DNA from: Acidobacteriota bacterium
Lineage (GTDB): Bacteria > Acidobacteriota > Terriglobia > Terriglobales > Acidobacteriaceae
NCBI GenBank assembly: GCA_021792135.1
Contig: JAJYVF010000017.1
Location: forward strand, 62,001 to 126,000
Length of the DNA: 64,000 bases
Direction: 5' to 3'
A program made the position numbers and the translations under genes. Shown in pieces: positions 48,428 to 58,796 of the stretch. The notes below the pieces were generated by a model. That model did not search any database, was not told the origin of the DNA, and saw nothing but the letters and a program-made list of their open reading frames with translations. Every line of letters starts with the position of its first letter. The stretch's first letter is position 1.

Positions 48428-50314
48428 CTATCGTGCCACGAGCCGCCGGGTTGTCCGCTTCAGATAAGGCGCCAGCTTCTCCAGCGCCAGCTCCACGCTG
48501 ATCCCATAGCGCGCCCGCAGCTCGTCCACCTTGCCGTGCTCGATGAAATGGTCCGGCCACCCGATCCGGATCACCGGGGTCTCGATGTTCATCTCGCTCA
48601 GTGCCTCCAGAACCGCACTCCCGAAGCCGCCTATCAGCACATGATCTTCAAACGTGACCACCGCCGTTGCCTGCGCCGCATAGCGCCCGATCAGCTCCCG
48701 GTCCAGCGGTTTCACAAAGCGCGGATTGATCACCGCCGCCGACCATCCCTGCCGCTCCAGTGCCTTCCCCAGTTCCTTCGCCATCGGCAGCAGCGATCCC
48801 AGCCCGAGGATCGCGAAATCTTCGCCTTCCCGCACCACCTCGGCCTTGCCGATCGGCAGCGCCCGCGGACGCGCCTTCAGCTTCGCCCCCGGCCCCGTCC
48901 CGCGCGGATACCGGATCGCACTCGGCCCCTCGTGCAGCATGGCGGTGTACATCATGTCGGCCAGCTCCTCCTCATCGGTCGCGGCCATCTGCACGATGTT
49001 GGGCACTCCGCGCAGGTAAGCGATATCGAAAAGCCCATGATGCGTCGGCCCGTCATCCCCGCTCAGCCCCGCCCGGTCCATGCAGAAGACCACCGGCAGG
49101 TTCTGGAGGCAAACGTCATGCACGATGGGATCGAAGGCCCGTTGCAGGAACGTCGAATAAATCGCGCAGTACGGCTTGAATCCCCGTGTTGCCATTCCCG
49201 CCGCGAAGACCACCGCATGCTCCTCGGCAATCCCCACATCGAAATATCTCTTCGGATGATGCGGCCGGAACAGATCCAGTGCCGTCCCGTTCGGCATCGC
49301 CGCCGTAATCGCCACAATCCTGTCGTTCTCATCGGCCAGTTTCACCAGCGACTCGGCAAAGACTTCCGAATATGTCCGCTGGCCCGCCGGTTTCGTATCG
49401 CCCGTCTCCGGATCGTACGGCCCCAGGCCGTGAAACTTCTTCTGCTTGTCGAGCGCCGGCTGAAATCCCAGCCCCTTCTGCGTAATCGCATGCAGCAGCA
49501 CCGGCCGCTCCTGCTGCTTCAGGAACTTGAACGTCTCAATCAGCAGCCCGATATTGTGCCCATCCACCGGCCCGTAATACGTCAGCCCGAATTCCTCAAA
49601 GAGGAATGACGGCCACAGCAGTCCTTTGGCCGCTTCTTCCGCGCGCCGCACCACATTCAGAGCGCCCTTGCCACCGATGCGCTCCAGCAGCCGCGAAGCG
49701 CTGTCGTGCAGCTGGCTCAGGTGCTGATTGGTGACGATCTTATGCAGGTATTTGGCAATGGCCCCAACGTTGCGGTCGATCGACCACTCATTGTCGTTCA
49801 GCACCACGATCAGCCGCCGGGTCTGATCGGCAATGTTGTTCAGCGCCTCGAAGGAGATTCCGTTGGTAAACGCCGCGTCCCCAGCCAGCGCCACCACATG
49901 CTCCTTGCCGCCGCTCAGATCGCGCGCCACCGCCATGCCCAGCGCCGCGGAAAGCGCCGTTCCCGCATGTCCCGCACCGTAGCAGTCATGCTCGCTCTCG
50001 GTGCGCAGCATGAAGCCGTTCAGCCCGCCCGGCTGCCGCATCGTGTCCAGCCGCTCGCAGCGCCCCGTCAGCATCTTGTGCACATAGGCCTGGTGGCTGA
50101 CGTCAAAGACGAACTTGTCCCTGGGAGTGTCGAAAACGGTGTGCAGGGCCAGCGTCAGTTCCACTACGCCCAGGTTCGGTCCCAGATGCCCGCCCGTCTT
50201 CGAAAGCGCCACAATCAGCCGCTCCCGGATCTCCCGAGCCAGCGATTCAAGTTGCGCGATCGAGAGATTCCTCAGATCGGCGGGGGAATGTATCGTATCC
50301 AGTAATTTGCCCAT
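48428..50314 (-). CDS. dxs: 1-Deoxy-D-xylulose-5-phosphate synthase
   Basis: First enzyme of the MEP isoprenoid pathway, 628 aa, which condenses pyruvate and glyceraldehyde 3-phosphate with TPP. FDVSHQAYVHKMLTGR, YGAGHAGTALSAALGMA, LNDNEWSIDRNVGA, GYYGPVDGHN-type LTYYGPVDGHN, and FCMDRAGLSGDDGPTHHG mark the family. The TPP motif reads GDAAFTNG, where many DXS proteins have GDG. The start at 50314 (MGKLLDTIHSPADL) is preferred over an in-frame codon at 50347. It stands alone on the minus strand, with a terminator of the upstream esterase before it. Confidence 0.95.
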   Translation of the reverse strand: MGKLLDTIHSPADLRNLSIAQLESLAREIRERLIVALSKTGGHLGPNLGVVELTLALHTVFDTPRDKFVFDVSHQAYVHKMLTGRCERLDTMRQPGGLNGFMLRTESEHDCYGAGHAGTALSAALGMAVARDLSGGKEHVVALAGDAAFTNGISFEALNNIADQTRRLIVVLNDNEWSIDRNVGAIAKYLHKIVTNQHLSQLHDSASRLLERIGGKGALNVVRRAEEAAKGLLWPSFLFEEFGLTYYGPVDGHNIGLLIETFKFLKQQERPVLLHAITQKGLGFQPALDKQKKFHGLGPYDPETGDTKPAGQRTYSEVFAESLVKLADENDRIVAITAAMPNGTALDLFRPHHPKRYFDVGIAEEHAVVFAAGMATRGFKPYCAIYSTFLQRAFDPIVHDVCLQNLPVVFCMDRAGLSGDDGPTHHGLFDIAYLRGVPNIVQMAATDEEELADMMYTAMLHEGPSAIRYPRGTGPGAKLKARPRALPIGKAEVVREGEDFAILGLGSLLPMAKELGKALERQGWSAAVINPRFVKPLDRELIGRYAAQATAVVTFEDHVLIGGFGSAVLEALSEMNIETPVIRIGWPDHFIEHGKVDELRARYGISVELALEKLAPYLKRTTRRLVAR

Positions 50315-50374
50315 GGAAAACCCAGGGGGGTCCGCTTGTAGGAACACGGATAACCGCGGCCCGTTGCTTCGGAC

Positions 50375-50399
50375 TAAAAAAGACCCCGCTGCCCCGGGG
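50375..50399 (-). terminator. Rho-independent terminator (esterase side)
   Basis: On the minus strand the stem CCCCG/CGGGG (50399-50395 with 50388-50384, loop GGGCAG) is followed by TCTTTTTT. It lies about 140 bases past the esterase stop and 61 bases before the dxs start, so it should end the esterase transcript before dxs. Confidence 0.65.
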
Positions 50400-50539
50400 C
50401 CTGCCAGCGGACAGAACGGGCCATGCAGGGCCTTTCTTTCCGGAACTTCCTCTGAACTGTAAGTATACCGCGTCGCAAATCCGCCAGTGGAGCGGAGTCG
50501 GCGCGCCCACCCTGCGAGGCTGATCCATCGGCGTGCCGC

Positions 50540-51430
50540 TCATCCGGCCCCGCCTCCGCGCTTCGCCGGAAACAGAAACCGCAGCATCGGCCCTACCCGT
50601 TCCGCCCAGGCGCCTTCGTCATGCGTCCCGCCCACCACACGCTCGTAATGCAGATCCACCCCCTGACGCCAGCCATGATGCCGCAGCCGCGCATCCAGAG
50701 CATCCGCATCCGCCAGCGTCCGCCGCCCTTCCGCGTCGCCCGCATCCAGCCAAATCCGTGGACGGTCCTTCAGCCTCCGCCCAGCCCCCTCGACATAGCT
50801 CAGGATGTAGCTGTGATTCCACCAGACCGACGGAGAAAGCACCGCCAGTTTTCCGAAAATCCCCGGCTCGCGCAGCCCCATCCACAGCGAGAACAACCCG
50901 CCCAGCGACGACCCGCCCAGTCCCGTTTCCGCAGCCCCGCTCCGCAGCCGGTATTCCCTCCGCAGCAGAGGCAGCAGTTCGCCCATGAGCATCTCGCCGT
51001 ATTGTGCCGCCTCCCCTCCGCCCAGCCTCCAGTCGCGGCTCGGGGTGTATTCCGCCAGCCTCCGCTCGCCCGCGTTCGCCACCCCCGCAATCGCCAGGGG
51101 CTCGACCTCGCCCTGCGTGATGGCCTCGTCCGCCGTCTCCGCCACCCTCCAGGTGCGCCCAGGGATGAAGGCCGTCTCCGGATCGAACAGGTTCTGCCCA
51201 TCCTGCAGAATCAGCAGCGGATACGCACGCCCCGCATCCTCCTCATAGCCCGGCGGAAGATAAACAGTGACCTCGCGCCCATCGGCTCCGACCTTATGCC
51301 TCCGCAGCCGCGGATGGGTCGCCGCGCCTGGTCCCCGAATCGTCTGCTCCTCCGCCTGGACCAGCGTCTCCAACCCTGCTCTTCCTCGCCGATTCCTGAT
51401 GCGCGGCACTCGCTTCCGCTCCGGTCCCAT
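50540..51430 (-). CDS. Putative esterase (enterochelin esterase-like alpha/beta hydrolase)
   Basis: 296-aa alpha/beta hydrolase of the esterase D/Fes type. The fold is visible as VTVYLPPGYEED then YPLLILQDGQNLFD, the nucleophile elbow GLGGSSLGGLFSLW, and the late His in VVGGTHDEGAW. No signal peptide. The start at 51430 (MGPERKRVPRI) is preferred; the frame is open to 51562. The substrate is unknown. The first codon lies 31 bases from the divergent second esterase, so the promoters overlap. Confidence 0.82.
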   Translation of the reverse strand: MGPERKRVPRIRNRRGRAGLETLVQAEEQTIRGPGAATHPRLRRHKVGADGREVTVYLPPGYEEDAGRAYPLLILQDGQNLFDPETAFIPGRTWRVAETADEAITQGEVEPLAIAGVANAGERRLAEYTPSRDWRLGGGEAAQYGEMLMGELLPLLRREYRLRSGAAETGLGGSSLGGLFSLWMGLREPGIFGKLAVLSPSVWWNHSYILSYVEGAGRRLKDRPRIWLDAGDAEGRRTLADADALDARLRHHGWRQGVDLHYERVVGGTHDEGAWAERVGPMLRFLFPAKRGGGAG

Positions 51431-51461
51431 CTGATGCTTTACGATACCGTAACAACGGATC

Positions 51462-52172
51462 ATGCTCCGCGAATACCACAAGTGGCGGTCCGGCGGCCTC
51501 GGCCGCGACATGGAACTGCTCGTCTTCGGACACAGCGGCCTCCCCGTCATCGCCTTTCCCACATCCCAGGGCCGCTTTTACGAATTCGAGGATCACGGCC
51601 TCGTCGCCGCCGTCGCGCACAAGATCGACGCCGGCCGGATCCAGCTCTACTGCCTCGATTCGGTGGATGCCGAGAGCTGGTACAACCGCAGCGTCCCGCC
51701 GCACTGGCGCATAGCTCGCCACGCCCAGTACGAAAGCTGGGTGATGGAAGAGGTCCTGCCCTTCGTTCGTGAGAAGAACCCCAACCCGCGTCTCGCGTCC
51801 TTAGGCTGCAGCTTCGGTGGCTACCACGCCGTGAACATCGCACTTCGCCATCCGGACCGCTTCACCGGATTCCTCTCCATGAGCGGAGCCTTCGACCTCA
51901 GCAGTTTCCTCAACGGCTACTACGACGAGGACGTCTACTTCAATATCCCGCCGCACTACCTGCCCAACCTCACCGATCCCTGGTACTTCGAGCGCTACCG
52001 CGATAACAACTATGTGCTCGCCACCGGCTGGGACGACCACTGCCTCAGCCAGAACCAGAACCTGGCCGGCATCCTGGGCAGGAAAGGCATCCCCCACAAT
52101 CTCTACATCTGGGATTCCTGGAACAGCCATGACTGGCCAACCTGGGCAAGAATGATGAACGAGTATCTGTAG
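51462..52172 (+). CDS. Putative esterase, alpha/beta hydrolase
   Basis: 236-aa protein of the esterase D-like family, cytosolic by sequence. MLREYHKWRSGGLGRDMELL leads into an alpha/beta fold with nucleophile elbow SLGCSFGGYHAV (Ser near residue 115) and C-terminal His in SWNSHDWPTW. Acyl substrates are unknown. It shares a 31-bp divergent region with another esterase gene, which suggests joint control. Its short length (about 236) is normal for this subgroup. Confidence 0.83.
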   Translation: MLREYHKWRSGGLGRDMELLVFGHSGLPVIAFPTSQGRFYEFEDHGLVAAVAHKIDAGRIQLYCLDSVDAESWYNRSVPPHWRIARHAQYESWVMEEVLPFVREKNPNPRLASLGCSFGGYHAVNIALRHPDRFTGFLSMSGAFDLSSFLNGYYDEDVYFNIPPHYLPNLTDPWYFERYRDNNYVLATGWDDHCLSQNQNLAGILGRKGIPHNLYIWDSWNSHDWPTWARMMNEYL

Positions 52173-52248
52173 CGGCGCCCAAACGAAAGCGGCGCGAGCA
52201 CCATTGCGCTCGCACCGCTTGCAGACGGTCCCGATTCCTGTTCCTTCC

Positions 52249-52911
52249 CTACGGCACCTCAATCAGCTCCATCTTGCCGTCCCGATTCCGATGCAGCACG
52301 CACACCGTCCCCGCCGGGTTCCGGAAGACAAACACATCGCGGTCGCGAAACTCCGCTTCCTTCACCGCTTCTTCGATGGTCATCGGCCGCAGTGCCACGG
52401 CATTGGCGGACCGTACAATGTGCGGCTCCGCAATCGGCGGCTTCGCCGGAAAAGTGTGCACCGTCACCGGCACCACCGTGCTCGCCGCACGCTTCCCGTT
52501 CGTCTTCGCCGCGGCCTCAGCCGCTCCGGTGGTCTCTGGAGCCTCCACCACCCGCGTACGACTCGGCCGCCGGGTGCGCACCGGAAGCACCTCGTGCGGT
52601 AGCTTCTCGTCCTTAGGCTGCCGCTTGATGGCGTGAATCCTCTTCCTCCACCGGATCGCCTGCGACTCCGCCCGCGCCAGTGCCTCGCGCAGCGCCCCTT
52701 CCATGTTGTTCGATTCAGCGAACCCCACAATCTTGCCTGCCCGCATCTTCACCGTTACATCCGCCGTCTTCCGGTACTTCTCCGAAGTCAGCACGATGTG
52801 AACACCCACCACCTTCGCCAGGACTTTGGCGATCCTCTCGATCCCCTCATCCCCGATCCGGCGCAGCGCCGGAGTCACGGCCAGTTGCCTTCCTGTGTAC
52901 TCTGCCTGCAT
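52249..52911 (-). CDS. hpf: Ribosome hibernation promoting factor, long form
   Basis: 220-aa RaiA/HPF protein that binds 30S and, in the long form, dimerises ribosomes to 100S in stationary phase. The N-terminal S30AE domain starts MQAEYTGRQLAVTPALR and spans about 105 residues; a basic/Pro-Ala linker of about 50 residues follows; the C-terminal dimerisation domain reads MTIEEAVKEAEFRDRDVFVF and ends GKMELIEVP. It is 36 bases after rpoN, the usual neighbour. Confidence 0.93.
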   Translation of the reverse strand: MQAEYTGRQLAVTPALRRIGDEGIERIAKVLAKVVGVHIVLTSEKYRKTADVTVKMRAGKIVGFAESNNMEGALREALARAESQAIRWRKRIHAIKRQPKDEKLPHEVLPVRTRRPSRTRVVEAPETTGAAEAAAKTNGKRAASTVVPVTVHTFPAKPPIAEPHIVRSANAVALRPMTIEEAVKEAEFRDRDVFVFRNPAGTVCVLHRNRDGKMELIEVP

Positions 52912-52947
52912 GGAAAGCTCCTTTCTTCAGCTCCTCAGGAGACCGCC

Positions 52948-54672
52948 TCAGCCCCGGATGCGACGCTGGTGCGTGCTGGGAATCCGCATATCCTCGCGAT
53001 ATTTTGCCACCGTCCGCCGCGTCACGTCGATTCCCTGCCCCTGCAACATGGTGGCGATCTGATCATCGGTCAGCGGTTTGCGCGGATCCTCTTCCTCAAT
53101 CAGCTTCTTCACCTTGCGCTTCAGAAGCATCAGCGGCGTGCCTGCGCCCTCCGGCCCGTTCACGCCCTCCGAGAAGAAGAACCGCAGCTCGAAGACTCCC
53201 TGTGGCGTGTGCACGTACTTGCTTGAAACCGCGCGGCTCACCGTCGAAGGATGCACGCCGATCTCTTCCGCCACTTCCTTGATCATCATCGGCTTCAGCG
53301 CATCCACACCCCTTTCCAGAAACTCGCTCTGCCGCCGCACGATCGCCTCGCACGTTCGCAGAATCGTGTTCTTGCGCTGCTCGATATTCCGCATCAGCTG
53401 CAGCGCGGAGCGGTACCGCTCCTTCACGTAATCCTTTACATCCTTTCCCGCGCCGTCCTGGGTCAGCAGCCGCCGGTATCCCTGGTTCAGGCGCAGCGTG
53501 GGCAGATCCTCCTCGTTCATGGCGACCACCCATTCGTCATCGCGCTTCACAAACGCCACGTCCGGCTCGATCAGCCGCGCTTCCGTGCGGTTGTAGCGCT
53601 GTCCCGGCCGGGGGTCGAGCGTGCGGATAAAATCGATCGCCCGCTGGGTCTCCTCGACCGTCTTCCCCAGCACCCTGGAGAGCTCCCGCGGATCGCGCTT
53701 CTGCAGCAGCAGCACGTGACTATCGATAATGCGGCTCGCCAGCTCGAAGATCTCCAGCCGCTTCTCATCCCCGGTCTTCTCCGCATGCCCGTTCGGTGAA
53801 CGAACGTGCGCTGCTGCGCTTCCGTTCATCGTCGCCATACGGCCGTCGCCGGCCGCGGCTTCCGTGCCAGGCGCAGCCTCCGTCGGCCTTGCCGGCCCCT
53901 GGGCCTTCCCCGCGCCACCGCTGAAGATCAGCTCGCACTCTTTCCGCTGTGCCTCCACCTGCACCAGCAGGCACTCCCGCAGGTCCCGTGTGCCCACGCC
54001 GATTGGATCCAGCTGCCGCACCACTTCCAGAGCCGCCGTCAGATGCCCCTGCGCCCGCTCCCGCATCGCTGCAGGCAGCGCCGCCATCCGCGCCGCAAGA
54101 TCCTTCGAGCCCTCGCCCGTATCCGGCTCCAGCTGCTCGTGCAGATACCCGGCCAGCAGTTCCTCATCGGTTGCCGTCAGATAGCCATCTTCATTCAGAT
54201 TGCCGATGATGTATTCGGCTGCCTCGCGCACCGCGGGCATAAGGTTCAGCGCTCCCAGCTGCCAGAAGAGGTGATCGCTCAGCGTTGCCGGCGCTGAAAG
54301 AAAGTTCTCAATCGACGGCTTCTCGATCTCTTCATAATTGTTCGGCGACCGGAAGCCGGGGTCGAGATAATCCTGGAAATAGCTGCCGAAGTCGATCTCC
54401 TCGAAGGGGTCCTTCTCTTTTGCCTCGGCTTCGGTCGCGGGCTGCGCCTCCAGAGGCCGGTCGCGCTGCTCTTCCTCGCGCGCCACGTCGTCCAGCAGCG
54501 GAACCGTCTCTTCCATCTCCTCCAGAACCGGATTCTCGGCAATCTCGGCCTGGATCATCTCCTTCAGCTCCAGCTTGTTCAGCGCCAGAACGCTGACCAT
54601 CTGCATCAGCCCCGGGGTCAGGATCTGCCGCTGTGCGATTTTCAAACTCAGTTTGGGCTGAAGGAGCACCAT
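52948..54672 (-). CDS. rpoN: RNA polymerase sigma-54 factor
   Basis: 574-aa alternative sigma factor that needs AAA+ activators. Region I begins MVLLQPKLSLKIAQRQILTP with the Gln/Leu-rich pattern, followed by an acidic region II, the core-binding domain, a helix-turn-helix (EEIGVHPSTVSRAVSSKYV) and the RpoN box ARRTVAKYRE close to the C-terminus. It is longer than E. coli RpoN (477), due to an insert of about 70 residues around 260-330. The lptB-rpoN-hpf order is as in Proteobacteria. 116 bases separate it from lptB. Confidence 0.95.
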   Translation of the reverse strand: MVLLQPKLSLKIAQRQILTPGLMQMVSVLALNKLELKEMIQAEIAENPVLEEMEETVPLLDDVAREEEQRDRPLEAQPATEAEAKEKDPFEEIDFGSYFQDYLDPGFRSPNNYEEIEKPSIENFLSAPATLSDHLFWQLGALNLMPAVREAAEYIIGNLNEDGYLTATDEELLAGYLHEQLEPDTGEGSKDLAARMAALPAAMRERAQGHLTAALEVVRQLDPIGVGTRDLRECLLVQVEAQRKECELIFSGGAGKAQGPARPTEAAPGTEAAAGDGRMATMNGSAAAHVRSPNGHAEKTGDEKRLEIFELASRIIDSHVLLLQKRDPRELSRVLGKTVEETQRAIDFIRTLDPRPGQRYNRTEARLIEPDVAFVKRDDEWVVAMNEEDLPTLRLNQGYRRLLTQDGAGKDVKDYVKERYRSALQLMRNIEQRKNTILRTCEAIVRRQSEFLERGVDALKPMMIKEVAEEIGVHPSTVSRAVSSKYVHTPQGVFELRFFFSEGVNGPEGAGTPLMLLKRKVKKLIEEEDPRKPLTDDQIATMLQGQGIDVTRRTVAKYREDMRIPSTHQRRIRG

Positions 54673-54788
54673 AATCCTTTATAAAAGCAGGATATTTGCC
54701 TCAAAGTGTACATCCGCTTTCTGCTGGTTGAGCAGCTTTTCCACCCTGCCGCTCTATCCCATGGAAAGTCCTGGGGTTGCGCCGCTCT

Positions 54789-55517
54789 TCAGTCGAGCGA
54801 GAAGCTTTCGCCCAGGTAAACTCTTCGTACCTCCGGATCGCTCCCCAGTTGCTCCGGCGTCCCGTGCCGGAAGATCCGCCCTTCGTTGATGATGTACGCA
54901 CGGTCCGTGACCGACAGCGTTTCGCGCACATTGTGGTCCGTAATCAGCACGCCAATCCCGCTCGCCTTCAGATCGAAGATGATCTCCTGCAGGTCCAGCA
55001 CCGCAATGGGATCGATCCCCGAAAAAGGCTCGTCCAGCAGAATAAAAGACGGCTGAATGCACAGACTGCGCGCAATTTCCACCCTCCGCCGCTCACCGCC
55101 CGACAGCGCATACCCCCGCGTCTTCCGGATATGCCCCAGATTCAGCTGTTCGATCAGCTTTTCCGCCCTGGCCCGCCGCATCTCCGGCGCGATCGGCTGC
55201 ACTTCCAGCACCGCGAGAATATTTTCCTCGACCGTTAATTTGCGAAAAACCGAAGGTTCCTGCGGAAGGTAACTGATCCCGTAATGCCGCGCCCGCAAAT
55301 ACATGGGCACGTGCGTGATGTCCTCGCTGTCCGACAGAATCCGGCCCCCGTCCGGCGGCACCAGCCCGACGATCATGTAGAAGCTTGTCGTTTTCCCGGC
55401 GCCGTTCGGTCCCAGAAGCCCTACCACCTCGCCTTCCGTTACCTGAACGCTGACGCCATGTACCACCTGGCGGCCCTTGTACGACTTGCTGATTCCGTCC
55501 GTGACCAGCTTGCGCAT
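54789..55517 (-). CDS. lptB: LPS export ABC transporter ATP-binding protein
   Basis: Cytosolic ATPase of the LptB2FGC complex that drives lipopolysaccharide to the outer membrane (242 aa). Walker [18 protein letters not shown]-loop [12 protein letters not shown], signature [15 protein letters not shown], Walker [14 protein letters not shown] and H-loop [10 protein letters not shown] are intact. [18 protein letters not shown] is typical of LptB. The ATG overlaps the lptCA stop by 1 base. lptF/lptG are not in the window. Confidence 0.96.
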   Translation of the reverse strand: MRKLVTDGISKSYKGRQVVHGVSVQVTEGEVVGLLGPNGAGKTTSFYMIVGLVPPDGGRILSDSEDITHVPMYLRARHYGISYLPQEPSVFRKLTVEENILAVLEVQPIAPEMRRARAEKLIEQLNLGHIRKTRGYALSGGERRRVEIARSLCIQPSFILLDEPFSGIDPIAVLDLQEIIFDLKASGIGVLITDHNVRETLSVTDRAYIINEGRIFRHGTPEQLGSDPEVRRVYLGESFSLD

Positions 55518-58036
55518 TACCTTGGAGCGCGCGTCTCTGTCACCGCGCTCGACTTCCCTCCACTCACTTCGACGCTATCATTCTGACTATTGAAAATCAA
55601 CGCAGTTCCCGTTGTCGTCCCGTGCACGCGATCCCACAGTTTTGGCGGCTCGCCCGCTGTTCCCGTCAGCACATATTTCCCATCATCGGCGGTGTAAACC
55701 AGCTTCTCGCCCTCGCCCTTCCGCCCCGGCTGGGTGAACACCACATGCCCCGTCGCCACGATCCTGTCCACCTGTGAATTGCCGGCCGGCACACCCCTGC
55801 CGCTGCTGCTCTGTACTGCTGACCCCTTCCCCTCCCGGTCCGCCGAACTTCCCGCCACTCCGGGATTCGCCTTCTCCGGCTTCAGATACACCATTGCGTC
55901 ATCGGCGCGAATGGCGCCGTCCGCCTCCTCCGCCGTGACCGCCCCGCGAAAATCGCCGCGCCGCTCCTTATCCGAGTACACCAGCGTCCGGCTCCGCACC
56001 CGCATCACCGACTGCGCATGCTTCGCCCCCAGGGCAGTGACGAAACTCGCGCTCACCACCGGCGTCGCTCCGGTATTTTCGCCCCACGCCTTCAGCAGGC
56101 TCTTCTTCTGATCCAGCTCGATCTGCGGCGCCAGCAGCGAATCCGCGTCCTGCCACATCCGCGCCGGGCTCGCCTCCGTACCATAGAAAGATGTCTCCCC
56201 GGTCGCATGGCGCATTGCCGCCCGCTCCGCAATCACATGCACCGGCCCGTTGCCGCCCATCGTCGGAGCCGCTGCTCTCCGCCTCCTCGCCCCTTCCGAT
56301 TCCCCCGCCTGCTGCGTGTAGGTGACCTTCACATTCCCGCTGGCCTCCGCGTTCTGCGTGTCGCGGTGATAATCGATCAATTCGGCCGACATCTGCATCG
56401 TCTGTTCGTCGGTGATCCGCGGCTCTCCGCTCAGGTGCAGCACCTGGTCTGCCGCATGATACTCCGCATGACCTGCCCAGCCTCGCAGCGTCGCAGGTTC
56501 CTCGGCCGCCCCGGGCCTCTTTGCCGGGGTCTCTGCCAGCACGACATGCCCGTCCTGCACCGCGGTTTCGAGTATCGTCTCCATCTTCGGCGCCGCGGGG
56601 CGGTCCTTCTTTTTCGATCCGCTTCCCTGCACCCCCCTGGCCTGCGCCTGCACCGGCGCCGCCTGCTGGATAAAGGTCGTGTGCAGCACATCCCCCTGGC
56701 TCGTATCGCGCGCGCCGTCCGTCGACTCATCCAGCACCCGCGTATTCCCCGTGCCATCCAGAGCCTGCAGCGCATTGCCCGGTCCGAGCGTTGCCACCAG
56801 TTCATCCCCGCTGATGCGCATCGTGGTGCGGGGTGCCTTCGAAGGTATCTGCCGCATCGTCACCACCGGATTCCCCTGCGCAACCGCCCGCCGCGCCTCC
56901 ACCTGACCGTCCGCTGCAGGCCCAAAATCCACATCCACCTTCTGCCCCTGCATCTGCTTCTCGGCGCGCCCCCGCGGATCCTTCGGCAGCCCCATCGCCT
57001 CCTCCGCGAAGCTAACATCCCTGCGAAACTCCGCATGACGCATCAAGGTCTGTCCTCCGGCGGTCGCAAACAGAACCGTTCCCTCCTGCGCCACACCATG
57101 CATCGAGTCGTTCTCCTGCGCCCAGGCAAACGCCACCCCTCCCGCCAGATCAGCCCGCGTCGGCTGGTTCTTCACGTCCATCAGAATCCGCGCCGTATCC
57201 GAGTTCACCGTCGCCCCGGAATCCGTCCGCAACCGCACCTGCCCCTGGGCGTCGACCCGCTCCGCCGTACCGTCCTTGCGGAAGAACACCGTCGCCGCAT
57301 CCGAGCTCCCGCTTTCCGTCTGGTAGTTGATCGTGGGGTTCACCAGAAACGCCTGCATCGTCGTCCGCAGCAGGGTCGCGTGCGTCGCCTGCACCACCGC
57401 GGACTTCCCGTTGCTGCTCGTCGTGATCTTCACCCGCGAGTCCAGCACCAGCACACCCGTCTTCGAGTTGTAATTCGCGCCCACCGAGGACCCCGCCGCC
57501 CGCGGCAGCTGGAACTCCACCGGCTGCGCCGTGGTTGCGTCCCCGGTCTTCTGCACAAAGGTCAGGCCGCTGGTCCGCACATGAATGGTGTTGCTCTCCG
57601 CAGCCTCCGGCGCGTTTGCCGCCCCCACCGGAGCCGCCGCCCCCATCCCCGCGATCTCGATATTGACTTCGCCCTGGCTCGTCGCCACCCCCGTGTTCTG
57701 GTCGTAGTCGAAGTTGCTGCCGTAAATCCGGTCCGCCCGTCCCGAGCCCGGCGGGCCGTACATCGTGATGTCCACCTCGTGCAGCAGGGCATGCCCGGCC
57801 TTGAGCTGCACCAGCTTCGAAGCCTTAAGAGTAAACAGCGTGTGCCCCTGGCTCGACTGCGAATAGCTGAACCCGTTCGCCGTTTGCTGAATATTGATCC
57901 CCAGCCGGCCCGGAAGATCCTTCTCTATATGCCGGAAGCGGTACCGCCCATGAATCACGAACCCAAACACCACCGCTACCAGCAGGCCCGCCGCCAGCAG
58001 AATCCACCGGCGCAGCCGCTTGATCGTTAAGCCCAT
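55517..58036 (-). CDS. LptC-LptA fusion protein (LPS transport)
   Basis: 839-aa protein with a single N-terminal membrane helix (residues about 11-28, [19 protein letters not shown]) and a long periplasmic part. The first about 200 residues look like LptC ([20 protein letters not shown], then [17 protein letters not shown]). The rest contains at least one or two OstA/LptA-like beta segments, e.g. the [31 protein letters not shown] and AEELLDYHRDT-like ([18 protein letters not shown]) stretches. LptC and LptA are separate, about 190 and 180 aa, in E. coli. The fusion could give a fixed bridge start at the inner membrane (inference). Overlaps lptB by 1 base. Confidence 0.85.
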   Translation of the reverse strand: MGLTIKRLRRWILLAAGLLVAVVFGFVIHGRYRFRHIEKDLPGRLGINIQQTANGFSYSQSSQGHTLFTLKASKLVQLKAGHALLHEVDITMYGPPGSGRADRIYGSNFDYDQNTGVATSQGEVNIEIAGMGAAAPVGAANAPEAAESNTIHVRTSGLTFVQKTGDATTAQPVEFQLPRAAGSSVGANYNSKTGVLVLDSRVKITTSSNGKSAVVQATHATLLRTTMQAFLVNPTINYQTESGSSDAATVFFRKDGTAERVDAQGQVRLRTDSGATVNSDTARILMDVKNQPTRADLAGGVAFAWAQENDSMHGVAQEGTVLFATAGGQTLMRHAEFRRDVSFAEEAMGLPKDPRGRAEKQMQGQKVDVDFGPAADGQVEARRAVAQGNPVVTMRQIPSKAPRTTMRISGDELVATLGPGNALQALDGTGNTRVLDESTDGARDTSQGDVLHTTFIQQAAPVQAQARGVQGSGSKKKDRPAAPKMETILETAVQDGHVVLAETPAKRPGAAEEPATLRGWAGHAEYHAADQVLHLSGEPRITDEQTMQMSAELIDYHRDTQNAEASGNVKVTYTQQAGESEGARRRRAAAPTMGGNGPVHVIAERAAMRHATGETSFYGTEASPARMWQDADSLLAPQIELDQKKSLLKAWGENTGATPVVSASFVTALGAKHAQSVMRVRSRTLVYSDKERRGDFRGAVTAEEADGAIRADDAMVYLKPEKANPGVAGSSADREGKGSAVQSSSGRGVPAGNSQVDRIVATGHVVFTQPGRKGEGEKLVYTADDGKYVLTGTAGEPPKLWDRVHGTTTGTALIFNSQNDSVEVSGGKSSAVTETRAPR

Positions 58037-58308
58037 ACCTGCTTCATCTTCTCATCCCGAATCATCCCCACCCGCCGCAACACGCAACAACCCCGGCCCC
58101 GTTCACCCCATCTGCAGAGTCGCCGACAGGGGTGCGCTCTCAGCCATTTGTCGGCATAACGGGAGCAGCTGTTGTTCTTGAAAGGACACGACTAGCGAGC
58201 GCCGTCAAAGTCTGGAGAAGCGAGCGCGGCTCTGGTCGCCGAGGGATGGTTTCCCTTCCGTCGACTTTCCCGCAGAGGCACGATTTCAGCAGCGTGCTGT
58301 CGCGAAAA

Positions 58309-58641
58309 TCAATACTGCGTCCGGCAGGAGCGAAGAAACTTCACCCGATCCGTCTCTGCCCCGATCTCGCCCACCAGCATCCCGTAAAACCCCTCGAGCG
58401 TGGAAGCCTTCTTCGCCGCACGCTTCACCAGCACATCCGAAATCGGTTCAACGTATGCAGCCCCCTGCCGGCTCACCCGCTCGATCAGCAGGCCGCCGAT
58501 CATCGACTCCAACACCGGAATCGCCGGGATATCCCGCCGCTGCGCTGAAGCCAGCTCCATCCGCACGAAGCCGTTCGCGTCATCCAGCCGCCGCCCCTGC
58601 GCATCCCGGCAGTCCAGCCAGTCCGCGGCGGGAGCCCTCAA
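58309..58641 (-). pseudogene. TIR-domain protein fragment
   Basis: 110-codon minus-strand reading. Its first about 40 residues, WLDCRDAQGRRLDDANGFVR then MELASAQRRDIPAIPVL, match the C-terminal half of bacterial TIR domains (D-x-x-D-F-V-R-x-E-I, R-x-I-x-V-I-P-V-L). The N-terminal half with the active-site loops is gone; upstream DNA to 58796 has no matching frame. The second half (GGLLIERVSRQG then YVEPISDVLVKRAAKK) is not recognised. The start shown is the first codon of the open frame, not a true start. Likely a relic of a TIR defence or signalling gene. The 272 bases between it and lptCA hold nothing clear. Confidence 0.5.
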
Positions 58642-58796
58642 CTCCAGGCCTCAATATCTCTCCGGACCCCCTGATGGAATCCGACTGTACTCCGGGCTAA
58701 CCCTGGTTTCTGTCCCTGATTCCGCTCCGGAGGATGCATAACTCCGGCCGGCACCCGTGCGGTTCAGCCCGCGCCATTGCCCACCCCGGCCACCGG

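Noticed and set aside
56018-58030. 670-codon plus-strand open frame
   Set aside because: Antisense to the LptC-LptA fusion; Arg/His-rich and without domains.
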